From the NCBI GenBank assembly GCA_030590485.1, contig JAUUYL010000026.1:1-34078 (forward strand): a stretch of DNA of 34,078 nucleotides, written 5' to 3'. Positions 21,511 to 29,452 of this stretch are shown here, in pieces. Each line of letters opens with the position of its first letter. Position 1 is the first letter of the stretch. This DNA is from Lentisphaerota bacterium. Lineage in GTDB: Bacteria > Verrucomicrobiota > Kiritimatiellia > UBA8416 > JAUUYL01. The translations under genes were made by a program, and so were the position numbers. The notes beneath the pieces are model-generated. The model saw only the letters and a program-made list of their open reading frames with translations. It was not told the DNA's origin and ran no database searches.

Positions 21511-23424
21511 ATGGATGCACGACAAGTCAAAGATATGTTGAACGAGCGAGCGGAGGAAGTATGCGGGTTACTTTTGCCCGCTGGTTTTCGTAAAGGACAC
21601 CAGTGGTCAGTAGGCGATATAAAAAATACGCCGCCAAGTTCCAAAAAGAAAGGCGGTAGTCTGAATATTGAATTGTCCGGCGCTAAAGCTGGGGTTTGGT
21701 GTGACTTTGCTGATTCATCATACAAAGGCTCTAATCTTCTTGATTTATGGATGGCCGTTCGTGGTTGCGACTTCAAGCAGGCAATCACGGAAGCAAAGCA
21801 ATTCCTTGGCATCAAGGATAATTGGAGGAGAACAACGGCAACACCAGCTTCCGACAGCAAACCTACATTGAGTCCGAAAAAACTTGAGAGTGAATATGTT
21901 GATTTGCGCAAAGGCTCTACTGTTCACCAATGGCTAACCGAGACAAGAAAGTTAAGCGAAGAAGTATTGGCTGCATATAAGATCGGTGAAAGCAAGTGCG
22001 GTAAGTATGTTGTCTTTCCGAGCTATAATGCTGACGGCAAGCTGGAGTTTCTGAAGTTCAGAAACCACCAGAATAAAGATGAAATGTTTACCCTGCCCAA
22101 AGGCGGCCCAAAGATGCTGTTTGGACTTCAGGCGGTTGATCCAAGGCAAGGATTACTGATTCTGACTGAGGGTGAGCTTGATGCAATGGCTATGTGGGAT
22201 TATGGACACCCCGCAGTCAGCGTTCCATTCGGCGCAAAAGGCATTACGAAGTCCGGCGAAAATCCTAACAATCCTTGGATTGAGCATGACTACGACTGGA
22301 TGGAACAGTTTGTTGATGTGCTTCTTTGCCTTGATAACGATAAGCCCGGACAGGATGCAACTGCGGCCATTGCCCCACGCTTGGGTTATGAGCGCTGCCG
22401 TCGTATTACGTTCCCGGATGGGCACAAGGACGCGAATAGCTGCCTTGTTTCAGGACTGCATGAGGATGGGATATGGGATGCTATTGAAAAATCAGAGAAT
22501 TATGACCCGCCGCATTTGAGGCTTCCAAGCGATTTTAAAAAAGAAGTATGGGAGAAGTTCTATCCTGTTGACGGCGTAGAGCCGGGAGAAGATCCACCCT
22601 GGAATATGCCGTTCAAGTTCAGACCTGGACAAACTACCGTGTGGCATGGCTTTACCAAGCATGGAAAAACAGCATGCCTTTCTTTCATGCTCGGCTGGTT
22701 CGCTTACAAATACAAGATTCGCAGTTGCATCGCAAGTATGGAAATACCCGCCAAGAATACGCTTCAGAACTTAACGAGGCAGGTGACTGGAAAGAAAAAG
22801 CCTGAATCTGAGGAGGATTTCAACGAGGCGTTTCAGTGGCTGGATAATCATTTCTTTCTTTATGATGTTTTAGGCACCGCAAAGGCTGACGACATGCTTG
22901 CAGTCTGGAAGTATGCCGCGAAAAAATACGGCGTACAGCATTTCGTTGCTGATTCTCTTATGAAGTTGGACGTTGAGGAAGATGATGACAGCGCCGTCAA
23001 GAGAGTGATGAACAAAATCTGCGACTTTGCGAAAGAGTTCAGCGTTCACGTCCACTTTGTCTGCCACGACAAAAAGCCGGATGCCCGACACCCAATGGAT
23101 AAGTTCTGGCCCGGTATGTATCAGGTTAGAGGAAGCGCACACATTGTTGACTTGCCTGACAATGTGATTGCCGTGTGGCGCAATAAGGGCAAAGAGCATC
23201 GCGTTGAAGAAGCTATAGCCGCTGAAAATGAAGAGATGCTCGAGGAACTGAAACTTGAGGAAGATGCGATGTTTCTTGTTCAGGCGCAACGTGCCGGTAA
23301 CGGGGAAGAACCCATAAAAAGGCTTTGGTACGACGCAGAGGAAAGCTGGCAGTACCGTGACGAACCAGCGTTAACGGAACGGATGGTATTTGCACCATCA
23401 ACTCAAGCAGAGAAAAAGGGATAA
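21511..23424 (+). CDS. Primase-helicase (Toprim plus RecA-like helicase)
   Basis: A 637-residue protein of T7 gp4/Twinkle-like organisation. The N-terminal domain is primase-like (GVWCDFADSSYKGSNLLDLW). The Toprim domain has Glu220 in LTEGELDAMA and Asp275/Asp277 in CLDNDKPGQDA. The hexameric helicase domain has a Walker A loop GFTKHGKT (380-387) and a Walker B VADSL. An N-terminal CxxC zinc domain is not obvious. It should unwind DNA and may prime synthesis at the replication fork. GGGAG precedes the start; the terminase gene begins 12 nt after its stop. It looks complete. Confidence 0.88.
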   Translation: MDARQVKDMLNERAEEVCGLLLPAGFRKGHQWSVGDIKNTPPSSKKKGGSLNIELSGAKAGVWCDFADSSYKGSNLLDLWMAVRGCDFKQAITEAKQFLGIKDNWRRTTATPASDSKPTLSPKKLESEYVDLRKGSTVHQWLTETRKLSEEVLAAYKIGESKCGKYVVFPSYNADGKLEFLKFRNHQNKDEMFTLPKGGPKMLFGLQAVDPRQGLLILTEGELDAMAMWDYGHPAVSVPFGAKGITKSGENPNNPWIEHDYDWMEQFVDVLLCLDNDKPGQDATAAIAPRLGYERCRRITFPDGHKDANSCLVSGLHEDGIWDAIEKSENYDPPHLRLPSDFKKEVWEKFYPVDGVEPGEDPPWNMPFKFRPGQTTVWHGFTKHGKTACLSFMLGWFAYKYKIRSCIASMEIPAKNTLQNLTRQVTGKKKPESEEDFNEAFQWLDNHFFLYDVLGTAKADDMLAVWKYAAKKYGVQHFVADSLMKLDVEEDDDSAVKRVMNKICDFAKEFSVHVHFVCHDKKPDARHPMDKFWPGMYQVRGSAHIVDLPDNVIAVWRNKGKEHRVEEAIAAENEEMLEELKLEEDAMFLVQAQRAGNGEEPIKRLWYDAEESWQYRDEPALTERMVFAPSTQAEKKG

Positions 23425-23435
23425 AGGAGCTTCTT

Positions 23436-25286
23436 ATGGGTTTCAAGGCAACAGAGCATCCAATTCTCAAAACGCCCACAATGGAGCAGATACAGGCTTG
23501 TGCGCGTGATCGGGGTATTAATGCGGCTGATGCATACGTTTATCTGCATAAACGGCGTGAAGCTATTATCAGGCAGGAGATAGAGGACCCTCTCCGTTAC
23601 GGCTGGGAATCCTCTATCTGGAAGGTGTGCGATGCGCTCTTAGGTTTCGACCAGAAGAAATACGGCTGGCTTGACCCGGAATACGGCGAGGCGATGAGAG
23701 CGCATCTTAAATTTGAACGGCCTGTAGAAGCTCTATTGATTGCTGGAGGCAATCGCGGCAGCAAGAGCGAATACGCAGGAAAACGGGCGCAGAAGATTCT
23801 CAACGCAAAAGATAATGCTTCTGCATGGACTTTTCATAGCTCTAATCAGAACAGCATAGAGCAGCAACAGCGCATACTCTGGCGATACATGCCGCTTGAA
23901 CTAAGAAAAGGCAAAGCCATACGTTCACAGATTGCCTATATCAGCTACACACAAAAATACGGATTTTCCGATAATAAGTTTGTGCTTCCCAACAGCAGTG
24001 AAGCAACCATGCGAACATATGAGCAAGATCCCGACAAAGTAGAAGGTGGTGAGGTTGATTATGTCTGGCCGGATGAATTGGTGCCGCCGAATCTGATAGA
24101 AACGCTGATGTATCGTATTGCCACGCGTGACGGTGTGATGGTTGTTACCTTTACGCCGATCAAAGGTTACACACCTACAGTTAAAATCTTTCAGGATGGC
24201 GCGGAAACCGTACAGGAAAGCGTTGCATTCCTCTGCCCTAAAGATGGCGGTGATCCCGATGTTGAGCGTGCTCTCGCTATGGAAGACTGCAACAAGTGGA
24301 TTACTGATGGCAAAAGCCAGCCTGACGTACCGGAAGGCCGAAAGTTTGAAATGACTCCGCGTGTAATGAAGTCATTTCGCGAGAATATGGCCGTAGTGTT
24401 TTTTCACAGTTCCGACAACCCCTACGGCAACCCTGCAAGTGTTTGGCGAAAAGTTAAAGGGCAACCTGTAGCCAAAGTTCGAGAACGCTGGTACGGCGTT
24501 GCGAACAAGCTAGCCGGCACGCGGTTTCCCAAGTTCAAGAGAGAGGTTCATGTACTGCCATATAAGGTCATTCCCAAGGAAGGCACTAACTACTTCTTTG
24601 GTGATCCTGCCAATGGCCGTAACTTTTTCAAGCTTTGGGTGCGTAGAACCTTTGACAAATATTACGTCTACCGTGAATGGCCGGGAAACTATGAAATTCC
24701 CGGCATCGGCGTTCCCGGCCCTTGGGCGTTACCTGACGGCAAAAAGCATGATGGCAAGCGCGGCCCGGCGCAAGACCCCTTCGGGTTTGGACTGAAAGCA
24801 TATAAGAGTGAGATAGCACGTCTGGAACAATGGACGGACTACAACAACCCTCAAAAGAAAGACATTGCTGATTGGGACGAAGAGGACGGTGCAGAAGAAA
24901 AGATATATATGCGCTACCTGGACAGCCGTGCGGCCAGCGCCCCGAAAGTTGAGAAAGATCGGCCTGTAACGCTTCAGGAAGAATTTGAGGATATCGGCCT
25001 TACCTTCGAGCTTGCACCTGGGGATGAAATCAGAGAAGGCGTCACATTGATTAATGACCTTCTTGATTATGACCCGGAGCAGGACGTGTCATTTCTAAAC
25101 AGTCCGCAGCTCTATATATGCGAAGACTGTATCAACCTGATTTTCTCCCTTCAGAACTGGACTGGCCTCGATGGCAACTCGGGAGCCTGTAAAGACCCTA
25201 TTGATTTGTTGAGGTACATAGTGTTGAGCGGAATAGAACACATAACTGATGAGGATATGCAGACAAGTGGCGGCGGTCATTATTGA
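23436..25286 (+). CDS. terL: Phage terminase, large subunit
   Basis: ATP-driven DNA packaging motor with a nuclease domain, 616 residues. The ATPase Walker A is GGNRGSKS (104-111), a variant of the common GGRGSGKS, and Walker B is YVWPDE with Asp213 and Glu214. The nuclease domain has Asp390 in FFGDPANGR and an acidic pair further on (DPIDLLRY near the end). AGGAG is 6 nt before the ATG. No small terminase gene is recognised next to it. A functional packaging enzyme is suggested by the full length and motif set. Confidence 0.88.
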   Translation: MGFKATEHPILKTPTMEQIQACARDRGINAADAYVYLHKRREAIIRQEIEDPLRYGWESSIWKVCDALLGFDQKKYGWLDPEYGEAMRAHLKFERPVEALLIAGGNRGSKSEYAGKRAQKILNAKDNASAWTFHSSNQNSIEQQQRILWRYMPLELRKGKAIRSQIAYISYTQKYGFSDNKFVLPNSSEATMRTYEQDPDKVEGGEVDYVWPDELVPPNLIETLMYRIATRDGVMVVTFTPIKGYTPTVKIFQDGAETVQESVAFLCPKDGGDPDVERALAMEDCNKWITDGKSQPDVPEGRKFEMTPRVMKSFRENMAVVFFHSSDNPYGNPASVWRKVKGQPVAKVRERWYGVANKLAGTRFPKFKREVHVLPYKVIPKEGTNYFFGDPANGRNFFKLWVRRTFDKYYVYREWPGNYEIPGIGVPGPWALPDGKKHDGKRGPAQDPFGFGLKAYKSEIARLEQWTDYNNPQKKDIADWDEEDGAEEKIYMRYLDSRAASAPKVEKDRPVTLQEEFEDIGLTFELAPGDEIREGVTLINDLLDYDPEQDVSFLNSPQLYICEDCINLIFSLQNWTGLDGNSGACKDPIDLLRYIVLSGIEHITDEDMQTSGGGHY

Positions 25287-25298
25287 TGGAGGCTAAAA

Positions 25299-25523
25299 AT
25301 GGACATACCAAATAAATACCTACTGAGACGCGCGGAGGTAGTTAATGCAGGGATAAGTAAATACGAAGTAAGAAAACTGATTCATGCAAATATTCTAACG
25401 CCGATCCACCTGCCGTGTAAAAACTGCGAGAAGAAAAGCAGTTGTACAGATAAGAGTAAATGCAAAGAAAAGGGTCGGGCATTCTTCAGTCGGGAGCAGC
25501 TCATAAATATATTGAAAGACTAA
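25299..25523 (+). CDS. Small Cys-rich helix-turn-helix-like protein
   Basis: A 74-residue protein with a helix-turn-helix-like N-terminus (KYEVRKLIHANILTPIHLP) and a four-cysteine loop (CKNCEKKSSCTDKSKC), then FFSREQLINILKD. GGAG is 7 nt before the ATG. It lies between terL and the portal gene, where some phages have a small packaging or regulatory gene. Role unknown. Confidence 0.6.
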   Translation: MDIPNKYLLRRAEVVNAGISKYEVRKLIHANILTPIHLPCKNCEKKSSCTDKSKCKEKGRAFFSREQLINILKD

Positions 25524-25541
25524 GAGGAGGTTACAACGAAA

Positions 25542-27782
25542 ATGGTAGCGAATATTGATGAATATGAAGTAGATGGTGATGGCGGCGACGCAAAAGTTAA
25601 CGACGAAGACCTTAAGTGGTTGAAAAATGAAGTAGAAGACATAGCCAATAATGCCAATAGCGGTGTTTGGTCGGCTAGGGAATCTTGCGACAATACAAGG
25701 TTCTGCAAGTGGCCGGGGCAAAGTGATGATGGAAAGAAACACCGCGAGAACTTGGGCGGAGCAGAACCCTTTCCGTTCGAGGGTGCGAGTGATGCCCGTA
25801 TCCGACTTGCCGATGGAACAATCAACACACTTGTATCCCTTCTGTTTGTGAGCGCAATGCGTAATGACTTGAAAGTTACGGGCATTGAAAGTCTTGATTC
25901 TGCCAGGGCGCAAAAGATTAAAACGCTTTTGAGGTGGGTAATTACAAACCAGCTTGGCAGTCAATATGTATGGGAAATCATAAAGCTGCTTCAGTATCTA
26001 ATAGCGGATAGCCCTGCCGTGGCAATCATGGGCGTTTACTGGAATCGAGAGCCATCCCTACGGATGAAAGATATTACAGTTGAAGAGCTGATGCAGATTA
26101 CGGCCGAGATGGTGATGGAGAATCCTGAGGAATGGGTTGCCGTGCCGGAATCAATGACAGTTGAAGAATTGCACGAAGCCGTTACCACGGCGGTCAAGGA
26201 ACTAACAGATATAATCAATGACCCTGAACGCCAGGAAGATGGCGTTAGGATTCTACAGGAGTTTTACCCGCACCTGAAAGAGAAGAGAGCAAAGCGCGTC
26301 ATTAAAGAACTCAGGGATACTGAAAAATCAAGCTTCCCTGTTCCCTACCTCAAGAAAGATCAACCTGCGATAACAGCGCACAAACTGTTTGAAGATATAT
26401 TCATACCAAGTAATACCCCGGATGATATTCAGAGAGCCAGGGTGATATTTCACCGAGGCTGGTACTCCAAGGTAGAGATCAAATCAAAGATTGTTTCTGA
26501 AGGTTGGAAAGAATCTTTTGTAAACAAAGTCGTTGGTGATGGCGACACGCATAAAGGGCACGAAGGATTGTCCGGGTTCCCTGTATTGCTGAATAATGTA
26601 AGTGGTGAATACATAAGTGATGTCAGAGCGCAGGATGCAGAGCCAAACAAGGGAATGTATGAAGTTGTCACGGCATACTATCGGGCCGTTAATGATGACA
26701 GCATTCCTGGGATATACGTTGTGCCGTTCTCCTGCTTTGTTGATGAGGAAGCGAAAGAGCGTGCATTGCTGGACTACGAGCATGACAAATACCCCTTTGT
26801 TGCTTTTCGGCGGGAAGTGTTGAGCAGTAAGCTCCTGGAATCGCGTGGTGTCTCAGAGTTGTTGCTGACGCACCAGAGCGCTCTTAAAATGCTGCATGAT
26901 TCAAGGGGCGACTTTACAAGCATCTCCACTGTGCCGCCGATTAAGGGGCCGCAGAAGCGTCCTAAAGGCAAACTGCTGATTCGACCAATGGGTTATATCC
27001 CTGAACGCCGGAAAGACGAGATTAAGGTCATGGATATGGGCCGCTACCCCGTCGGCAACGAGCGCATGCAGGAAGAGATACGGCGGCAGGTTGCAGAATA
27101 CTTTGGGTTGCCGCACAAAGATGTATCGCCTGAAATCTCACACTTGCTTCAAGAGGTAGCCGTTCTCCTTTTTCTCTCATCATTAAAAGATGTATTTCTG
27201 ATGTTGCTGCAATTATGTAAGCAGTACTGGCCGGATGAAGTTATTGCGCGAGTCGTAGGCGGTAAGGGTTTGGAATTCGACAGGAGCCGAGAAGAGATAC
27301 AGGGCAACTACGATATAAAGCTGTCATTCGATGTTCAGGATATATCACTTGAAACCCTGAAGATTAAAGCAGACATGATTGCAAACATAATGGTGCCGCT
27401 GGATACTCAGAGCACAATTCAGCGAGACAAGCTTGTTGCCCGGCTATTTCATAGTCTTGATCCTAATATGGCTGAAGAGGCAATTGTTCCTGTGGAAACT
27501 GCCAGCCAGAGTGAGCTTCAAGCAGCCCGCATGGACTTTGTGATGATAAAGGCCGGGATTGAGCCTGAGATGGCTGAAGGCGGGCAAAACTTCGGACTGC
27601 GTTTTCAGGAGATTAATGAGATTCTTCAGAAGAACCCTACCGCGCATGAAGAAATGTCAGAGGTGAGTCGCGCTATTCTTGATGCATACATGCAGCATCT
27701 TCAATTTATGGTTCAGCAGCTTACGGAAAACAGTCAGATCGGCAAGGTCGGAGCGAAAAGCGTACTGGAAGGAGGAATGTAG
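25542..27782 (+). CDS. Phage portal protein
   Basis: A 746-residue protein following terL. PFEGASDARIRLADGTINT and the long helical, acidic sequence are typical of portal proteins of tailed phages, which form the dodecameric ring through which DNA is packaged. The length is similar to P22-type portals. GAGGAGG lies upstream. Later stretches (EYFGLPHKDVSPEISHLLQE, QSELQAARMDFVMIKAG) are the helical barrel-like end. The frame is uninterrupted. Its presence with terL, but without capsid genes downstream, is unusual. Confidence 0.8.
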   Translation: MVANIDEYEVDGDGGDAKVNDEDLKWLKNEVEDIANNANSGVWSARESCDNTRFCKWPGQSDDGKKHRENLGGAEPFPFEGASDARIRLADGTINTLVSLLFVSAMRNDLKVTGIESLDSARAQKIKTLLRWVITNQLGSQYVWEIIKLLQYLIADSPAVAIMGVYWNREPSLRMKDITVEELMQITAEMVMENPEEWVAVPESMTVEELHEAVTTAVKELTDIINDPERQEDGVRILQEFYPHLKEKRAKRVIKELRDTEKSSFPVPYLKKDQPAITAHKLFEDIFIPSNTPDDIQRARVIFHRGWYSKVEIKSKIVSEGWKESFVNKVVGDGDTHKGHEGLSGFPVLLNNVSGEYISDVRAQDAEPNKGMYEVVTAYYRAVNDDSIPGIYVVPFSCFVDEEAKERALLDYEHDKYPFVAFRREVLSSKLLESRGVSELLLTHQSALKMLHDSRGDFTSISTVPPIKGPQKRPKGKLLIRPMGYIPERRKDEIKVMDMGRYPVGNERMQEEIRRQVAEYFGLPHKDVSPEISHLLQEVAVLLFLSSLKDVFLMLLQLCKQYWPDEVIARVVGGKGLEFDRSREEIQGNYDIKLSFDVQDISLETLKIKADMIANIMVPLDTQSTIQRDKLVARLFHSLDPNMAEEAIVPVETASQSELQAARMDFVMIKAGIEPEMAEGGQNFGLRFQEINEILQKNPTAHEEMSEVSRAILDAYMQHLQFMVQQLTENSQIGKVGAKSVLEGGM

Positions 27783-27783
27783 A

Positions 27784-28089
27784 ATGTGGTTAGAGAGATT
27801 ATTTAAGAAACGAAGAAAGGTTGAGTTTGGAATATCCCAGGCAATGCCGGACAAAGAATTGATAGAGAAGTTTGCCTACCCAGGGCATCCTCTCCTGGAT
27901 GGCATGATGTGTGTCTTGGATAAACACTTTGCTGAATTGGTAAATCAGTCAATGGATGCTGAGACGAAAGATAAAGAAAGCAAAGCTGTCGCGGGGATGG
28001 AAGCTTTGATGGCATATAAAGCCGATGTGGAGGACTACCTTTTAGAAGCTATGAGAAAGACCGAAGGAGGCGACAGTGAGAAAGAGTGA
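27784..28089 (+). CDS. Small protein following the portal gene
   Basis: A 101-residue protein starting at ATG 27784 with GGAGG just upstream. It has a basic start (MWLERLFKKRRK) and a helical remainder with HPLLDGMMCVLDKHFAEL. Similar short helical proteins often follow portal genes in phages. Its 3' end overlaps the next gene by 14 nt. Function unknown. Confidence 0.65.
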   Translation: MWLERLFKKRRKVEFGISQAMPDKELIEKFAYPGHPLLDGMMCVLDKHFAELVNQSMDAETKDKESKAVAGMEALMAYKADVEDYLLEAMRKTEGGDSEKE

Positions 28090-28321
28090 CCCAGAGATTA
28101 TTGACAAATCGCAAGAAGCGATATCCGAAGCTCGTGTAAAGGCAGAATTATACGTAGCGTGGGCGCGAGCTGAAAGAGAAGCGTTTGAAGCGCAATTGCT
28201 GTGTAACCGTATTAAGCGATTCTGGAGAGGCGTAGTAGTTCCTGCATTTAGGCGACTGTCTGGATTTAATATTGCTATTTTCCACAATTTGACTTGCGGC
28301 AAGGTTGAGATAGAATTATAA
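28076..28321 (+). CDS. Small helical protein, GTG start
   Basis: An 81-residue protein from GTG 28076, with GGAGG 5 nt upstream. The helical sequence (ELYVAWARAEREAFEAQLLC) ends with NRIKRFWRGVVVPAFRRL. The 28717-29064 product has a similar NRI-RF motif after a comparable helix, so the two may be distant relatives. The first structured element begins 29 nt after its stop. Confidence 0.55.
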   Translation: MRKSDPEIIDKSQEAISEARVKAELYVAWARAEREAFEAQLLCNRIKRFWRGVVVPAFRRLSGFNIAIFHNLTCGKVEIEL

Positions 28322-28350
28322 TTGCGAAAAATTGAATATATTGAGAAGTC

Positions 28351-28479
28351 GTTTCTCTAAGAACTACCACATATTTGTCACGAAACGACAGGACCACGCT
28401 TGGCGTGTGTCTTGGATTGTTTCGTGACGGGCCGTGGTAGGCCATTAGGGAGGCATGAAGGGGCACGCGCTCTTTTTTT
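28351..28479 (+). ncRNA. Structured element, copy 1
   Basis: The nested helices are P0 28351-28360 with 28445-28454 (10 bp, three G-U); P1 CTACCAC 28364-28370 with GTGGTAG 28434-28440; P2 GTCACGAAAC 28377-28386 with GTTTCGTGAC 28419-28428 (10 bp perfect); P2b GACA 28387-28390 with TGTC 28408-28411; and P3 CACGC 28395-28399 with GCGTG 28403-28407. A small hairpin (28461-28472) and seven T follow. The unpaired GGATT before P2' and the GGAGGCATGAAGGG stretch are shared with copy 2. The strand is inferred from the T tract and the neighbouring genes. Confidence 0.6.
28473..28479 (+). terminator. Weak intrinsic terminator-like end of copy 1
   Basis: A T7 run follows the short hairpin GGGC-ACGC-GCTC (28461-28472), which has a 4-bp stem with one G-U pair. 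The stem is short for an intrinsic terminator unless the upstream nested structure contributes. Copy 2 has no T run at this place. Confidence 0.35.
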
Positions 28480-28549
28480 GAATATGCAAGGAGAAGATTG
28501 ATTTATAGATAAGTAGGTGTATGATAAGAACAACTGAATAGAGTCAGTC

Positions 28550-28680
28550 GGTTCCATCAAAATTACGACAAAAGGATCAAAGATCGACTGAGATTGCATG
28601 CCTATAATGGGCGTGCGTCTCGGATTGTTCTTTGATGGGGTGTCGTAACCCTTGATGGAGGCATGAAGGGCGTGCGCCCT
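28550..28680 (+). ncRNA. Structured element, copy 2
   Basis: The same architecture as copy 1 with different stem sequences: P0 TTCCATCAA (28552-28560) with TTGATGGAG (28652-28660); P1 TTACGACA (28563-28570) with TGTCGTAA (28641-28648); P2 ATCAAAGA (28576-28583) with TCTTTGAT (28629-28636); P2b GAGA (28590-28593) with TCTC (28618-28621); P3 GCATGCC (28596-28602) with GGGCGTGC (28610-28616 paired, one G-U). The conserved GGATTGTT and GGAGGCATGAAGGG are kept. The tail hairpin GGGC-GTGC-GCCC (28668-28679) has no T tract, so transcription may continue into the gene at 28717. Confidence 0.6.
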
Positions 28681-28716
28681 CTTCTGATTTCCGTTCAATC
28701 AACAAGGAGAATGGGT

Positions 28717-29064
28717 ATGCTCTTAGTTTCAGAAGATCAACGATTAACCTCACGTCAGATCAATGTAAATTCACGACCAAGTATAGCTCTCATCAATAAG
28801 AGATTGAGCGAGTGCAGGCGCACTGCAGAACGCATCAAAGTATATCGCAGAGAGAATACGGAGTTTCGGGAACGAAGTGCGCAAGCAATAGCGATGGCTT
28901 GGAAAAATTATGAGGCTTATAGAGCTCTCCTGGATAAACAAAAAGAATATGTGGACAGATTTTCGCTTAACCGAATCACAAGATTTTCGGCGAAAGTAAA
29001 AAAAAGGTTTCCGACCAAAGTGATACAGGAGCAACACGGCCTCTCTTATTTGGAGGCAAGATAA
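28717..29064 (+). CDS. Small basic helical protein
   Basis: A 115-residue basic, helical protein (SAQAIAMAWKNYEAYRALLD, then NRITRFSAKVKKRF). I chose ATG 28717 because AAGGAG lies 7 nt upstream; the frame is open back to ATG 28663, inside the conserved end of structured element copy 2. The last base of its stop overlaps the next start. Its NRI-RF motif recalls the 28076-28321 product. Function unknown. Confidence 0.6.
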   Translation: MLLVSEDQRLTSRQINVNSRPSIALINKRLSECRRTAERIKVYRRENTEFRERSAQAIAMAWKNYEAYRALLDKQKEYVDRFSLNRITRFSAKVKKRFPTKVIQEQHGLSYLEAR

Positions 29065-29321
29065 TGAACAACGTACAAAGCTCACAGTCGTTGGCATCTT
29101 CGCAACAGCAAAGAAAAATAGCATACAAGAGGGTATTGTTGACGTTATTCTGTCGCTGGAACAATGCATCGTTTGGCAGGCAGGCTGAAGGTGTGCCGAT
29201 ACCTATTTTTAGTCAGAAGTTGATTCGGACAGAGTTAGATCGTTTACAGGGTGATACGATGCTTATATTAAATAACGATATTTTACTCTCTTCCGCTCAG
29301 AAGGAAAGCAGTAAGCGATAG
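29064..29321 (+). CDS. Small unknown protein at the right end of the element
   Basis: An 85-residue basic protein. GGAGG is 7 nt before the ATG, which overlaps the previous stop by one base. The sequence (QRKIAYKRVLLTLFCRWNNA, with a helical end) has no recognised domain. It is the last gene before the host-like giant gene. The 131-nt spacer that follows has no clear promoter, terminator or repeated attachment site. Confidence 0.55.
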   Translation: MNNVQSSQSLASSQQQRKIAYKRVLLTLFCRWNNASFGRQAEGVPIPIFSQKLIRTELDRLQGDTMLILNNDILLSSAQKESSKR

Positions 29322-29452
29322 GCAAAAGCAGGAATTTTACGGCAAAATGGTTGTAAGGAAAAACGACGATTAAATGAGGAAAAGGATTGTAGACAAGAAT
29401 CTGTTTGTGAGGCATAATTAGCATCTAATCATCTTTAGCTGGGAGGATTACT

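Larger units (their letters stand above)
6701..29321. mobile_element. Integrated phage-derived element, boundaries unresolved
   Basis: The block starts with a tyrosine recombinase gene and holds phage-type replication, large terminase and portal genes, a divergent repressor/operator region, and a cargo of small unknown genes. The flanks are ordinary host genes. No capsid, scaffold, protease, tail or lysis gene is visible. I found no duplicated attachment core at the two ends, and the tRNA-Pro 3' end is not repeated on the right. The left boundary is placed between the tRNA and the integrase gene, and the right boundary between 29321 and the giant exported protein gene at 29453. Both are inferred from gene content. 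Confidence 0.75.

Noticed and set aside
28351-28680. Hammerhead ribozyme or integron attC sites
   Set aside because: The CUGAUGA and GAAA core of hammerheads and the GTTRRRY/RYYYAAC ends of attC are missing, and no integron integrase is present.
28275-28698. Two minus-strand open frames across the structured elements
   Set aside because: They resemble each other only because they are antisense to the two structured copies; they have no ribosome-binding sites and cut across the stems.
29347-29354. Shared 8-mer TGGTTGTA at both ends as an attachment core
   Set aside because: An 8-nt match between the two flanking regions is expected by chance and is not extended.
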